A stretch of DNA of 64,000 bases, from assembly GCA_944332475.1 (NCBI GenBank), contig CALVKA010000003.1, positions 62,001 to 126,000 of the forward strand. Direction: 5' to 3'. Source of the stretch: an uncultured Bacilli bacterium. GTDB taxonomy: Bacteria > Bacillota_I > Bacilli_A > RF39 > UBA660. Position 1 is the stretch's first letter. Each line of letters begins with the position of its first letter. Below are positions 23,483 through 33,088 of the stretch, in pieces. Made by a program: the position numbers and the translations under genes. The notes under the pieces are model-generated. The model saw only the letters and a program-made list of their open reading frames with translations, was not told where the DNA came from and did not search any database.

Positions 23483-25815
23483 TTCCATCTCCAATTTTTT
23501 ATATATGGCATATCTTCTCCATGTTGTTTGATGTATGATTTATGTTGTTTTAACATATCGTTACACCAATTAATTAATACTTTTGATGTTTTTTGATACC
23601 TTGGAATGTGTAATAAGGCATCAATTACCAAATGGAAACGGTCTATTTCATTTTGTACTCTGATGTCAAACGTTGTGGTAATGGTTCCTTCTTCTTGATA
23701 TCCATGGATATACATGTTTCTATTGGTTCTGTGATAAGTTAGTTGCTCAATTAAAGATGGGTATCCATGAAAATTGAAAATAATTGGGGTATCTTTGGTA
23801 AATAATCTATCATATTCTTCTTCTGTTAGTCCATGTGGATGTTTGATTCTAGGAGCTAGTTTCATTAAATCTACTACGTTAATTACTCTGATTTTAATAT
23901 CTTTTACACAACTTCTTAAAATGTCTACTGCAGCCATTGTCTCTAGAGTTGGTGTTTCTCCACAGCAGGCCATAATAACATCTGGTTTTCCGTTGTCATT
24001 GCTAGCAAAATCCCATACTCCTATTCCCTTGGCACAATGTTGTTTGGCTTGTTGTCTATTTAACCATTGTGGTCTGGGATGTTTGCTGGCAACGATAGCA
24101 TTAATTTGGTTTTTAGTCTTGATACAATGATCAAAACAAGATAATAGGCAGTTGGTATCTGGTGGCAAATAGATTCTTACAATATCTGCTTTTTTCGTTG
24201 CAAGATGATTTAAGAAACCTGGGTCTTGGTGCGTATATCCGTTATGATCTTGTTGAAAGCAATGAGATGTTAATAAAATGTTTAAAGATGCAATTGGTGC
24301 TCTCCATAAAATTTCTTTTGTTACTTTTAACCATTTGGCATGTTGTGAAATCATAGAGTCTACAATCCGAATGAACGCCTCATAGCTGTGAATCATTCCA
24401 TATCTTCCTGTTAATAAGTAACCTTCCAACATTCCCTCACATACATGTTCTGAAAGATAAGAATCCATAACTCTTCCGGTTGGAGATAAATATTCATCGG
24501 TTTTATATATTTTTGAGTTCCAAGTTCTATTTTCTTTTTCAAAAATATGATTTAGTCGATTAGATAGTGCTTCATCTGGTCCAAAAATACGAAAGTTTTT
24601 GTTTTCTTTATTTAATACAAATAAGTCTCTGATATAGTTCCCAAGTTCTATCATATCTTGTTTTTCTATGTTTCCAGGCGATGATACGTCTACTGTATAA
24701 TTTTCCCAATTAGGTGTGATGATTGGTTTTAATAATAATCCACCGTTGGCATAATCACTTTTTCCCATACACTTTGAAGGAGTTGGAGCTAATTCTCTAA
24801 TTTCTTTTTTGACTCTTCCCTTTTCATCGAATAACTCTTCTGGATGATAACTTTTTAACCATTTTTCTAGTAGTGGTAAATTCATTGGATTGTCTCTAGT
24901 AATTGAAATTGGGACTTGATGGGCTCTAAAACTTCCTTCAATTTGTTTTTCTTCTATCTCTTTTGGACCCGTCCATCCTTTAGGTGTTGTTAAAACAATC
25001 ATAGGCCATTCATGTTCTGTTGTAGCACGTCCTTTTACGTTTTGAATTTCCTTGATTACTTTATCTAGTGTTTTTGCCATTTCTTCGTGAACCTTTAGGG
25101 AGTCTTTTCCTGTTACAAAATATGGTTTCCATCCGTGACCATAGAAGAAATCTTCTAATTCTTCCTGACTCATTCTTCCAAATATGGTGGGATTCGATAT
25201 TTTATAACCATTCCTATGTAGGATTGGTAACACATAACCGTCGGTTTCGGGATTTAAAAATTTATTGATGTTCCATGAAGTAGCAAGTGGTCCTGTTTCC
25301 GCTTCTCCATCTCCAATGACACAAGCAACAATTAATCCTTTGTTGTCTAGGGCTGCTCCTGCTGCATGAGCAAGACTATATCCTAATTCTCCGCCTTCAT
25401 GGATAGAACCTGGTGTCTCTGGAGCAACATGAGAAGATACTCCTCCTGGAAAACTAAATTGTTTAAATAATCTTTTTAATCCTACTTCATCTTCTGTAAT
25501 ATTGGGATAAAATTTTGTATAAATTCCTTCTACATAGTTATTGGCAATCATAGCTTGTCCACCATGTCCTGGCCCTGAAATATACATCATTTTTAAATTA
25601 TATTTTTTAATTACTCTATTTAAATGCATATAAATAAAGTTTTGTCCTGGTGCTGTTCCCCAGTGACCTACTACATTAGGTTTTACATCACTACTAGTTA
25701 GTGGCCTTTTTAATAAGGGATTATCCAATAAATATAGTTGACCAACTGAAATATAGTTTAATACTCGAAAATACTCATCCATTAATTTTAATTCTTTTTT
25801 TGTAAGTGTTGCCAT
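23479..25815 (-). CDS. xfp: Phosphoketolase (xylulose-5-P / fructose-6-P)
   Basis: 778 residues, normal for the family. Characteristic stretches: YISGPGHGGQAM, SHVAPETPGSIHEGGELGYS, the thiamine diphosphate motif GDGEAETGPLATSWN, RMSQEELEDFFYGHGW and TSHCFQQDHNGYTHQDPGF. It splits xylulose-5-phosphate or fructose-6-phosphate with phosphate into acetyl-phosphate and a smaller sugar phosphate, feeding acetate kinase for ATP. It is the key enzyme of heterofermentative or bifid-type sugar use. Transcribed alone, with an SD just before ATG. Which sugar phosphate is preferred cannot be read from sequence. Confidence 0.96.
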   Translation of the reverse strand: MATLTKKELKLMDEYFRVLNYISVGQLYLLDNPLLKRPLTSSDVKPNVVGHWGTAPGQNFIYMHLNRVIKKYNLKMMYISGPGHGGQAMIANNYVEGIYTKFYPNITEDEVGLKRLFKQFSFPGGVSSHVAPETPGSIHEGGELGYSLAHAAGAALDNKGLIVACVIGDGEAETGPLATSWNINKFLNPETDGYVLPILHRNGYKISNPTIFGRMSQEELEDFFYGHGWKPYFVTGKDSLKVHEEMAKTLDKVIKEIQNVKGRATTEHEWPMIVLTTPKGWTGPKEIEEKQIEGSFRAHQVPISITRDNPMNLPLLEKWLKSYHPEELFDEKGRVKKEIRELAPTPSKCMGKSDYANGGLLLKPIITPNWENYTVDVSSPGNIEKQDMIELGNYIRDLFVLNKENKNFRIFGPDEALSNRLNHIFEKENRTWNSKIYKTDEYLSPTGRVMDSYLSEHVCEGMLEGYLLTGRYGMIHSYEAFIRIVDSMISQHAKWLKVTKEILWRAPIASLNILLTSHCFQQDHNGYTHQDPGFLNHLATKKADIVRIYLPPDTNCLLSCFDHCIKTKNQINAIVASKHPRPQWLNRQQAKQHCAKGIGVWDFASNDNGKPDVIMACCGETPTLETMAAVDILRSCVKDIKIRVINVVDLMKLAPRIKHPHGLTEEEYDRLFTKDTPIIFNFHGYPSLIEQLTYHRTNRNMYIHGYQEEGTITTTFDIRVQNEIDRFHLVIDALLHIPRYQKTSKVLINWCNDMLKQHKSYIKQHGEDMPYIKNWRWK

Positions 25816-25867
25816 ATCATCTCTCCTATCTTAACCATTATATATCAAAACTCGTTTTTTTAAAAGA

Positions 25868-25906
25868 GCAAAATAAAAGATAGAGATGGTTTTTCTCTAT
25901 CTTTAT
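25868..25906 (-). terminator. Terminator of the MacB/FtsX-like ABC unit
   Basis: AAAGATAGAG (25876-25885) pairs with CTCTATCTTT (25895-25904), followed on the minus strand by TATTTTG. Confidence 0.7.
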
Positions 25907-28248
25907 TCTACACTTTTCAAAGACTCAATCATATCAATTTTCTTTAGTGAGAAGTATAAAATAATATTTACTAGTATGGCGAATGCTGCGGTTATTAAAA
26001 CGGCATAGATGTAACTAGCAAAGGCTATGGTTGGATCAAACATTAACATATCAATTTCACAGGTTTTGATGATATACATTGTTAAAATATTTCCAATACC
26101 TAATCCTAATAAAATCCCTATTATTGTTAATATTGTATTTTCTCTATTGATATATTGATATACTTCTTTGTCATAGAATCCTAATACTTTGATGGTAGCA
26201 AGTTCTCTTCTTCGTTCACTGATATTGATACTAGATAAGTTATAGAGTACGACAAAGGCTAAAGCTCCAGCGGATACGATTAAAATTAGAGAAACATAAG
26301 CAAAACTATCCATCGTATCATCAAAGACATGTCTTGTTGCGGAAGTAAAGGTAATTGAGGATACACCAGATATTTCTTTTAGTTCATTCGCAAATTCCTT
26401 TTCTTCTTTTTCTGTCATATTTTCAGTTTTAATTAAGACTGTATTGTAGGTATCTTCTTGATAATATTTTTTTGGTAGATAAATATAATGAAATAAATAA
26501 TTTTCTGTAATGTGAGATATTTTTTCAGTATAAGTATCGGTTCCTGTAAATTCTAATGTATCATTTTCTTCTACTTCTAGTAGGGTTGCTAGCTTTTCTG
26601 TGATGATAATACCATTATCTAATTCATAATGATCTTTCGATTTTCTATCTTGAAGTTTGATGAATCCATCTGGATCTTCTTCTGGGATTACTAGTGTCAC
26701 AGATTGATTGGTGTCTTTGTTATCTATTGTTACAGATTCTTCTTGCACGCTTAACGTATCTGTTACTTTATCGTTTTCTTTGATTTGGTTAATCGTTTCT
26801 TCTGTTGCTTGTTCATTTAGAGAAATAGTTGCTTGATAAGAGAAAATATCTTCATATTGATGAGGTACCATTTTGACAATACAATCTTTTAATCCAAATC
26901 CTGCTAGTATTAAACCTGTACATCCAGCAATACCAATAATTGTCATTAAAAATCTTTTCTTATAACGGAAGACATTTCTAACCGTTACTTTGTAAGAGAA
27001 TGATAGACGATTCCAAATGAATGGAATTCTTTCTAGTAACACTCTTTTTCCTGCTGCTGGTGCTACTGGTCTTAGTAAGTTAGCAGGAGATTCTTTTAAT
27101 GTTTTTCTACAAGTATAAAGGGTTGCACCTAACGTACATAAAAGTGCGATTAGCATTCCTTGGAATGTTAAAGAGGAGTAATAGCTTAATTTTATATCGC
27201 CAATTCTATACATGTTCTGGTACATAGCAAAGCATAATTCTGGTAGTATTCGATAACCAATTAATACTCCTATCATTGATCCTATGATGGTTGCTAAAGA
27301 GGCATATAAAACGTATTTAAACATAATAGCACTATCTTTATATCCAAGGGATTTTAATGTTCCGATTTGTCCTCTTTCTTCTTCTACCATACGGGTCATG
27401 GTGGTTAGACAAATTAATACCGCTACCACAAAGAAGACTAATGGGAATACTTTAGCAACATTGTCAATTCTTTCTGTATCTTGTTGATATTGATAAAATC
27501 CAACATTGGAATCAAGGTCTAGTACATACCATGTTTGTCCTTCTAATTTTTCTTCTTTTAAGTCTTGACGAATGTCTTTTTTTGCTTCTTTTACTATATC
27601 TTCATAGTCGTTTGAGAATCTACTTTCGTCTGTTGCTAACTTAATGTAAGCATTGGTCTTTATTGGACTGATAATGTTTTCTATTGGTACATATAGAAAG
27701 TAATCGATGGTCCCTGTTAATAAATCTGTTGAATCTCGTTCTGTTGATATATATAAAGGACTTTCTACGTAACCTGTTACCGTGACTGTTTTTTCTTTTA
27801 CTAAATCAGAGAAAATTGTTAATTCATCTCCAATTTTTATTTCTTTGCGAAAATCATTATCTACTACTACTTCATTTTCGTTTTCTGGCATACGTCCTTT
27901 GATTAATTTTGGTTTGCCTATTTCATCGTCTTTATCATAGGAAATAATTTTGGTAGCATAATCTTCTTGTTTTGTAGTAATAGCATCAAAACTATAACCT
28001 GCTTCTATGTCATAGTTTTCTTTTAATTTTTCTATTACATCATCAGAAACACCATAATTAGAGGTGATGTAGGCATCATACATATTAGTCTCATCATAGT
28101 ATTCATCTAATGTATTTTTCATATCTGGAGCAACTGCTCGAATACCAGCAAAAAATCCTACTCCTAGTAATACAATTACTAAAATAGAGAAAAATCGTTT
28201 GCTTGTTTTTACCATGCAGACAATGGTTTCTTTTAATAATTTTTTCAT
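25903..28248 (-). CDS. FtsX/MacB-type ABC transporter permease
   Basis: 781 residues. An N-terminal helix (about 15-35) and a large extracellular domain (about 40-255) are followed by three helices (about 265-375). A central helix at about 430-450 precedes a second extracellular domain and a last set of three helices (about 655-770). This duplicated FtsX layout belongs to MacB/LolE-type transporters that act on extracytoplasmic substrates by mechanotransmission. The ATG overlaps the TAA of the ATPase gene (TAATG). Substrate unknown; related Bacillota units serve peptide resistance or export. Confidence 0.85.
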   Translation of the reverse strand: MKKLLKETIVCMVKTSKRFFSILVIVLLGVGFFAGIRAVAPDMKNTLDEYYDETNMYDAYITSNYGVSDDVIEKLKENYDIEAGYSFDAITTKQEDYATKIISYDKDDEIGKPKLIKGRMPENENEVVVDNDFRKEIKIGDELTIFSDLVKEKTVTVTGYVESPLYISTERDSTDLLTGTIDYFLYVPIENIISPIKTNAYIKLATDESRFSNDYEDIVKEAKKDIRQDLKEEKLEGQTWYVLDLDSNVGFYQYQQDTERIDNVAKVFPLVFFVVAVLICLTTMTRMVEEERGQIGTLKSLGYKDSAIMFKYVLYASLATIIGSMIGVLIGYRILPELCFAMYQNMYRIGDIKLSYYSSLTFQGMLIALLCTLGATLYTCRKTLKESPANLLRPVAPAAGKRVLLERIPFIWNRLSFSYKVTVRNVFRYKKRFLMTIIGIAGCTGLILAGFGLKDCIVKMVPHQYEDIFSYQATISLNEQATEETINQIKENDKVTDTLSVQEESVTIDNKDTNQSVTLVIPEEDPDGFIKLQDRKSKDHYELDNGIIITEKLATLLEVEENDTLEFTGTDTYTEKISHITENYLFHYIYLPKKYYQEDTYNTVLIKTENMTEKEEKEFANELKEISGVSSITFTSATRHVFDDTMDSFAYVSLILIVSAGALAFVVLYNLSSINISERRRELATIKVLGFYDKEVYQYINRENTILTIIGILLGLGIGNILTMYIIKTCEIDMLMFDPTIAFASYIYAVLITAAFAILVNIILYFSLKKIDMIESLKSVE

Positions 28249-28949
28249 TACCAGTTAATATCCTCCACTTTTTGTGGATGTTTATTGATTGTTGTTTCTT
28301 CTGCTTTTCCATTTTTAAATCTAATAACTTTGTCTGCGATTGGGGCAATTGCACTGTTGTGGGTAATAATGATTACTGTCATGTGGTCTTGTCTTGCTAA
28401 GCGTTCTAACACTTTCAAAATTTGTTTTCCTGTTGTATCGTCTAAGGCACCAGTTGGTTCGTCTGCTAATAAAATTTTTGGGCTTTTGGCAACGGCTCTA
28501 GCTATAGCGACACGTTGTTGTTCTCCTCCGGATAATTGTGCTGGAAAGTTATTCAATCTATTTTCTAGTCCTACTGCTTTTAATGTCTTTACTGGCGATA
28601 AATGTTTTTTACAAATTTCTGTTGCTAGTTCTACATTTTCTTTGGCTGTTAAATTTTGTACTAAATTATAAAATTGAAATACAAAACCAATATCATTTCT
28701 ACGATATTTAATCAATTCTTTATTGGAGTATTTGGTAATGTCTTTTCCGTCGATTATTACTTCTCCTGAGGTTACTTTATCCATTCCTCCTAAAATATTT
28801 AAGGCTGTTGTTTTTCCGGCTCCACTTGGCCCTAAAATAACTACCAATTCTCCTTTTTCAATAGAAAAAGATGCTTCATTTAAAGCTTTTACTAGAGATT
28901 CTTTCTCTCCATAAATTTTACTTACGTTTTTAAACTCGATGTAAGGCAT
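28248..28949 (-). CDS. MacB/LolD-type ABC transporter ATP-binding protein
   Basis: 233 residues. Walker A GPSGAGKTT (about 40-48), Q-loop VFQFYNLV, signature LSGGEQQRVAIARA, Walker B ILLADEPTGALD and switch His in IITHNS. It drives the coupled FtsX-type permease. The C-terminal extension VEDINW is short. SD GGAGGG precedes ATG. Confidence 0.95.
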   Translation of the reverse strand: MPYIEFKNVSKIYGEKESLVKALNEASFSIEKGELVVILGPSGAGKTTALNILGGMDKVTSGEVIIDGKDITKYSNKELIKYRRNDIGFVFQFYNLVQNLTAKENVELATEICKKHLSPVKTLKAVGLENRLNNFPAQLSGGEQQRVAIARAVAKSPKILLADEPTGALDDTTGKQILKVLERLARQDHMTVIIITHNSAIAPIADKVIRFKNGKAEETTINKHPQKVEDINW

Positions 28950-29023
28950 ATTATCCCTCCTATCTATACTTGTATTATATCATCTTTTTGTGAAAAAAAA
29001 GAGAAAACACTATATTTTCGCTT

Positions 29024-29674
29024 TTATACTACATAAATTAAAATACTTAAAAATTGCAGTGTAGACCCTGCTAAAACAAAGAAATGAAATACAGAATGAA
29101 AATATTTCTTTTTCGCACCTATCCCGTATAAAATGGCACCTATGGTATAAGCTATTCCGCCTGTTATTAATAACACTAGTCCTGGAGTTGGTAAAAGTGC
29201 AGATATTGTATTATAGGAAAAGATAATCATCCATCCCATGATTAAATATAAGATTGTGGAGGGAATTTGAAATTTTTCTAAATTAATGGCATTTAATAAC
29301 ACTCCTAGAATGGCACTGGCCCAGATAATAGCAAAGATAATCCAACCCTCATTTCCTCCAATTAGACATAAACAATATGGCGTATAACAACCGGCAATAA
29401 ATAAATAAATGTCACAATGATCTAATACACGAAATACTTTTTTGGCTTTTAGCTTTGGACTTAGAGCATGGTATAGACAACTGATTAAATACATAATAAT
29501 CATGGTCGTTCCATAAATACAGGAAGATACTACTCCTATTGTACTATGGTGTGTTGCAGAAAAGACTACTGTTAATACTAAAGCAATAATTCCTAGTAGT
29601 ACTCCTACTCCATGAGAAATTGAGTTGATTAATTCTTCTCCTAACGAATATTTTGGTATGGTTATTTTTCCCAT
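29024..29674 (-). CDS. Hemolysin III / PAQR-family membrane protein
   Basis: 216 residues with seven helices. PAQR motifs: GEELINSISHGVG near the N-terminus, SCLYHALSPKLKAKKVFRVLDHCDIYLFIAG in the middle and FHSVFHFFVLAGS near the C-terminus, with conserved His and Asp that bind zinc in the family. Bacterial members are called hemolysin III or YqfA and are linked to membrane lipid homeostasis; true hemolysis is uncertain. A single gene with GAGGAGG-type SD. Confidence 0.9.
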   Translation of the reverse strand: MGKITIPKYSLGEELINSISHGVGVLLGIIALVLTVVFSATHHSTIGVVSSCIYGTTMIIMYLISCLYHALSPKLKAKKVFRVLDHCDIYLFIAGCYTPYCLCLIGGNEGWIIFAIIWASAILGVLLNAINLEKFQIPSTILYLIMGWMIIFSYNTISALLPTPGLVLLITGGIAYTIGAILYGIGAKKKYFHSVFHFFVLAGSTLQFLSILIYVV

Positions 29675-29709
29675 AGTGCCTCCTCTTATTTTTTATATTA
29701 TATCATTTC

Positions 29710-29744
29710 CATAAAAAAACGACACCAATTTATAATGGTGTCTA
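29710..29744 (-). terminator. Terminator of the ucpA-like gene
   Basis: GACACCA-type stem (29721-29727) with TGGTGTC (29736-29742) and a T run on the minus strand. Confidence 0.8.
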
Positions 29745-29747
29745 TTT

Positions 29748-30530
29748 TTAAACTCCTACACTTTTGGTCTCTGGTAGGGTAGATGCTCCATCAATTACGA
29801 TTCCTTGACCTGTAATATAGGTAGATTCATCACTAGCAAGAAAGGCAGCTAACTCTCCTAGTTCTTCTATGGTTCCAAGACGTCCCATTGGGATTCCTGC
29901 GGCGATTCCATCAATTACACTTTGCGGGTTGCTGGCATTAGAGTCTTTGGCAATACCATCTACCATAGGTGTCATAATATATCCTGGCATAATAGCATTT
30001 ACTGTAATGTTATTCTTTACCACTTCAGCAGCAAGTCCTTTGGTAAATCCAATTAGAGCGGCTTTGGTTGTTGCATAAGCTACTTCTCCTGTATCTGCTA
30101 CCATTGGTCCTGTTACACTGGATAGGTTTACGATTCTTCCATAATTATTTTTTATCATATAAGGAACTACTACTTGTGTCATGTTCCAAGTTCCTTTGAT
30201 ATTAATATCAAAATGACTATCTCTTACTTCATCTGTCATTTGTAGAAATGGTTGCAATTTCGCAATACCGGCATTGTTTACTAAAATGTCAATCTTTCCT
30301 TTTTTGGCAATTACGTCATTTACAATGGCTGTCAACATATTTTTATCTCTGATATCTCCTTTGTAACCCATTACTTTAGGATTTTGTAATTCTTGAAGAG
30401 TTTGTTGTAGTTTATCGGAGTTATCGATAATTATTACGTCTGCTCCATACTTTAAAAATACTTTTACAATTCCTAAACCATTTCCCATGGCTCCACCAGT
30501 TACAATAGCTACTTTTCCATCTAATTTCAT
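29748..30530 (-). CDS. ucpA: UcpA-like short-chain dehydrogenase/reductase
   Basis: 260 residues, classical SDR. NAD(P)-binding VTGGAMGNGLG, the NNAG motif, catalytic Ser in NLSSVTG and YATTK. From memory the protein follows E. coli UcpA along most of its length: DINIKGTWNMT, SSVTGPMVADTGEVAYA, LAAFLASDES and the ending STLPETKSVGV. UcpA's substrate is not settled; it has been linked to furfural tolerance. Transcribed alone. The SD is AGGAGG. Naming is good for the subfamily, not for activity. Confidence 0.8.
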   Translation of the reverse strand: MKLDGKVAIVTGGAMGNGLGIVKVFLKYGADVIIIDNSDKLQQTLQELQNPKVMGYKGDIRDKNMLTAIVNDVIAKKGKIDILVNNAGIAKLQPFLQMTDEVRDSHFDINIKGTWNMTQVVVPYMIKNNYGRIVNLSSVTGPMVADTGEVAYATTKAALIGFTKGLAAEVVKNNITVNAIMPGYIMTPMVDGIAKDSNASNPQSVIDGIAAGIPMGRLGTIEELGELAAFLASDESTYITGQGIVIDGASTLPETKSVGV

Positions 30531-30596
30531 AATATCCTCCCCTTTCCTATTCTAAAATAAGTATATCATTTCTATTTTATATTTACTAGAGTTTTG

Positions 30597-30986
30597 TTAT
30601 TCTTCTTGTAATTCTTTGTTTACTTCTTCCATGTAAGATTCATACTTTTGTTCAGTATCTTGCCATTCTTGATAAGCGGTACTAGCTTGCTTTATCCCTA
30701 TTACGAATGGAAAGGCTACTACTATTATGATAGGAATTATCCATAATTTTTTCTTATATTTTATTACAGAAAATATTAAATATGCCGTAAATACTATCAT
30801 TAATATTACGATTGTGATTAACATCATGGCTGTTGTCATTCTTTCGTTTACTACATATTCTGTTAGTATTTCTGCAGATTGATTTCCTCGTATTTTCTCT
30901 AAATATATAGTAATTTCCATACAACCTAATATCACTAAACCAATTATACTGATTATGATAAAAAATTTATTTGGTTGTTTATTCAT
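30597..30986 (-). CDS. Small three-helix membrane protein, function unknown
   Basis: 129 residues: helices at about 8-27, 50-72 and 82-100, and a charged Glu-rich C-terminus. Not recognised. The start was placed at the ATG with AGGAGGA 8 bases upstream rather than at a TTG two codons earlier. It stands alone between ucpA-like and htpG. Confidence 0.6.
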   Translation of the reverse strand: MNKQPNKFFIIISIIGLVILGCMEITIYLEKIRGNQSAEILTEYVVNERMTTAMMLITIVILMIVFTAYLIFSVIKYKKKLWIIPIIIVVAFPFVIGIKQASTAYQEWQDTEQKYESYMEEVNKELQEE

Positions 30987-31068
30987 GTACAAATCCTCCT
31001 ACTATAATACTTATTCTACCCCTATCATTTATTAATTTTCATATTATGAGTATAACATTCTTTTTCAT

Positions 31069-31097
31069 CAAAAAAAGACTGTAAGTATAGCCTTTTC
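31069..31097 (-). terminator. Terminator of htpG
   Basis: AAGGCT pairs with AGTCTT (one G-U) around a loop near 31075-31094, then a long T run on the minus strand. Confidence 0.7.
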
Positions 31098-31100
31098 CTT

Positions 31101-32981
31101 TTATTTAGAAATTACTTCACAGATTAAGTTAGATATTTCTGTTGGGTTATCGATTGGAAGTCCGGCGATGATTCTTGCTTCACTATAAAGAATTTTTGTA
31201 TATTTTTTAAATTCTTCTTTGTCTTTCTTATATAAGTCTTTTAACTTTTTAGCGATTGGATGTTTTTCGTTGATTTCTAGTACCGTTTGAGCTTTAATTC
31301 CCATATCATTTGGCATAGCATCAAATACTTTTTGCATTTCAATAGAAACATCGCCTTCACTAGTTAAGCAAACTGGATGTGTTTTTAATTTATTGGTAAA
31401 TCTTACTTCTTTTACGTCTTTGATTTCTTCTTTCATGTCTTTTAGTAAGTCTTCATTTTCCTCATTTACTTTCTTTGTTTCTTCTTTTTCCTCATCTGTT
31501 TCTAAATCCAAATCTCCATTTTCAACATTGGCAAACTTCTTACCTTCATATTCCCCGATGGCAGTAATGGCGAACTCATCTACATAATCTGTTAAATATA
31601 AGATATCATAATCTTTTTCTTTTACTTGTTCTACTTGTGGAAGAGAATCAATTTTCGCAATAGAGGCTCCTGATGCATAGTAAATTTTCTCTTGGCCTTC
31701 TGGCATTTTTTCTACATATTCTTTTAACGTAATTAGTTTGTCTTTCTTAGATGAATGGAACATAATTAAATCTTGTAATTTATCTTTATCTTGTCCATAG
31801 TTATTATAAATACCATATTTTAGTTGTACTCCAAAGGTTTTAAAGAACTCTTCATATTTTTCTCTATCCTCTTTTAACATTGTTTCTAATTCTTTTCTAA
31901 TTTTAGACTCAATGTTTTTGGCAATTAAGCCTAAGCTTTTTGATTTTTGAAGAATTTCCCTTGAAATATTTAGAGATAAGTCTTCTGTATCTACTACACC
32001 TTTTACAAAACTAAAATAGTCTGGTAAAAGATCTGCACATTTTTCCATGATTAGTACACCACTGGCATATAGACTTAATCCTTTTTCATAATCTTTTGTA
32101 TAGTAGTCATATGGAGCATGAGATGGAATAAATAATAATCCATTATACGTACACATTCCTTCTACTGATGTTTGAATCACTTTTAATGGTTTATCAAAAT
32201 CATTGAATTTATCCATATAGAAGTTATTGTAGTCTTCTTCTGAGACATCACTAGCTTTTTTCTTCCATAGTGGAATCATACTGTTGATGGTTTCTATTTC
32301 AATTTTATCTTCATATTCGTGTTTTTCTTCATCTTTTAGTTCATGTTTGGTAACTTCCATCTTAATTGGATAGCGAATATAGTCTGAGTATTTCTTAATT
32401 AACTCTTTTAGTGTATATTCTTCTAGATATTGACTATAGTTATCTTCTTCGGTATCAGGTTTAATGTGAAGAGAGATTTTTGTTCCATGATCTTTTTTAT
32501 CGCATTCTTCAATACTATAACCTTCTGCTCCAGTAGAGATCCACTTATAACCTTTCTCGCTATCTACAGATTTGGTTTCTACTTCGATACAGTCACTTAC
32601 CATAAAGGCAGAATAAAAACCTACACCAAATTGTCCAATAATATCTACCTTATCTTGTTTGGTCATATCTTCTTTAAATTTTAAGGAACCACTTTGAGCA
32701 ATGGTACCTAGGTTTTTATCTAATTCCTCTTCTGTCATACCGATACCATTGTCTTCGATTACAAGGGTTCTATTATCTTTGTCATAGTCAACTCTAATTT
32801 CTAATTTATCCTTTTTTACTTTTATCTTTTTATCTGTTAGGGAACGATAATATAATTTATCAATGGCATCGCTAGCATTCGATATTAACTCCCTTAAAAA
32901 GATATCTTTATTTGTATAGATAGAATTAATCATTAAATCTAATAATCTTTTAGATTCTGATTTAAATGCTTTTTTCTTCAT
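31101..32981 (-). CDS. htpG: Hsp90-family chaperone HtpG
   Basis: 626 residues, the expected length. ATP-lid and pocket motifs: RELISNASDAIDKLYYRS, VIEDNGIGMT, GTIAQSG and IGQFGVGFYSAFMV. Middle-domain GVVDTEDLSLNISREILQ carries the catalytic-type Arg. The dimerisation domain follows an acidic segment at about 500-525. It remodels client proteins in the cytosol with ATP. A CIRCE element in its promoter indicates HrcA control, whereas B. subtilis htpG is not in the HrcA class. Confidence 0.97.
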   Translation of the reverse strand: MKKKAFKSESKRLLDLMINSIYTNKDIFLRELISNASDAIDKLYYRSLTDKKIKVKKDKLEIRVDYDKDNRTLVIEDNGIGMTEEELDKNLGTIAQSGSLKFKEDMTKQDKVDIIGQFGVGFYSAFMVSDCIEVETKSVDSEKGYKWISTGAEGYSIEECDKKDHGTKISLHIKPDTEEDNYSQYLEEYTLKELIKKYSDYIRYPIKMEVTKHELKDEEKHEYEDKIEIETINSMIPLWKKKASDVSEEDYNNFYMDKFNDFDKPLKVIQTSVEGMCTYNGLLFIPSHAPYDYYTKDYEKGLSLYASGVLIMEKCADLLPDYFSFVKGVVDTEDLSLNISREILQKSKSLGLIAKNIESKIRKELETMLKEDREKYEEFFKTFGVQLKYGIYNNYGQDKDKLQDLIMFHSSKKDKLITLKEYVEKMPEGQEKIYYASGASIAKIDSLPQVEQVKEKDYDILYLTDYVDEFAITAIGEYEGKKFANVENGDLDLETDEEKEETKKVNEENEDLLKDMKEEIKDVKEVRFTNKLKTHPVCLTSEGDVSIEMQKVFDAMPNDMGIKAQTVLEINEKHPIAKKLKDLYKKDKEEFKKYTKILYSEARIIAGLPIDNPTEISNLICEVISK

Positions 32982-33008
32982 TTTAACATCTCCTTTGCGT
33001 ATACTTTA

Positions 33009-33037
33009 TTTATAACACCATAATTAGCAGCTGTCAA
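33009..33037 (-). promoter_or_regulatory. Sigma-A promoter of htpG
   Basis: Minus strand TTGACA (33032-33037), 17-bp spacer, TATAAA (33009-33014). The -35 sits inside the CIRCE element. Confidence 0.85.
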
Positions 33038-33050
33038 GATAGAGTGCTAA
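33024..33050. promoter_or_regulatory. CIRCE operator, htpG
   Basis: TTAGCAGCT, 9-base spacer, GAGTGCTAA. One half is perfect and the other has two changes from consensus, so affinity for HrcA may be lower than at hsp20 and clpB. Confidence 0.88.
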
Positions 33051-33057
33051 AATATTT

Positions 33058-33088
33058 TATAAAAAGAAGTCATGCATTCATGACTTCC
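33058..33088 (-). terminator. Terminator of the 326-residue unknown gene
   Basis: Perfect stem GAAGTCATG (33066-33074) with CATGACTTC (33079-33087), then TTTTTAT on the minus strand, directly before the htpG CIRCE. Confidence 0.85.
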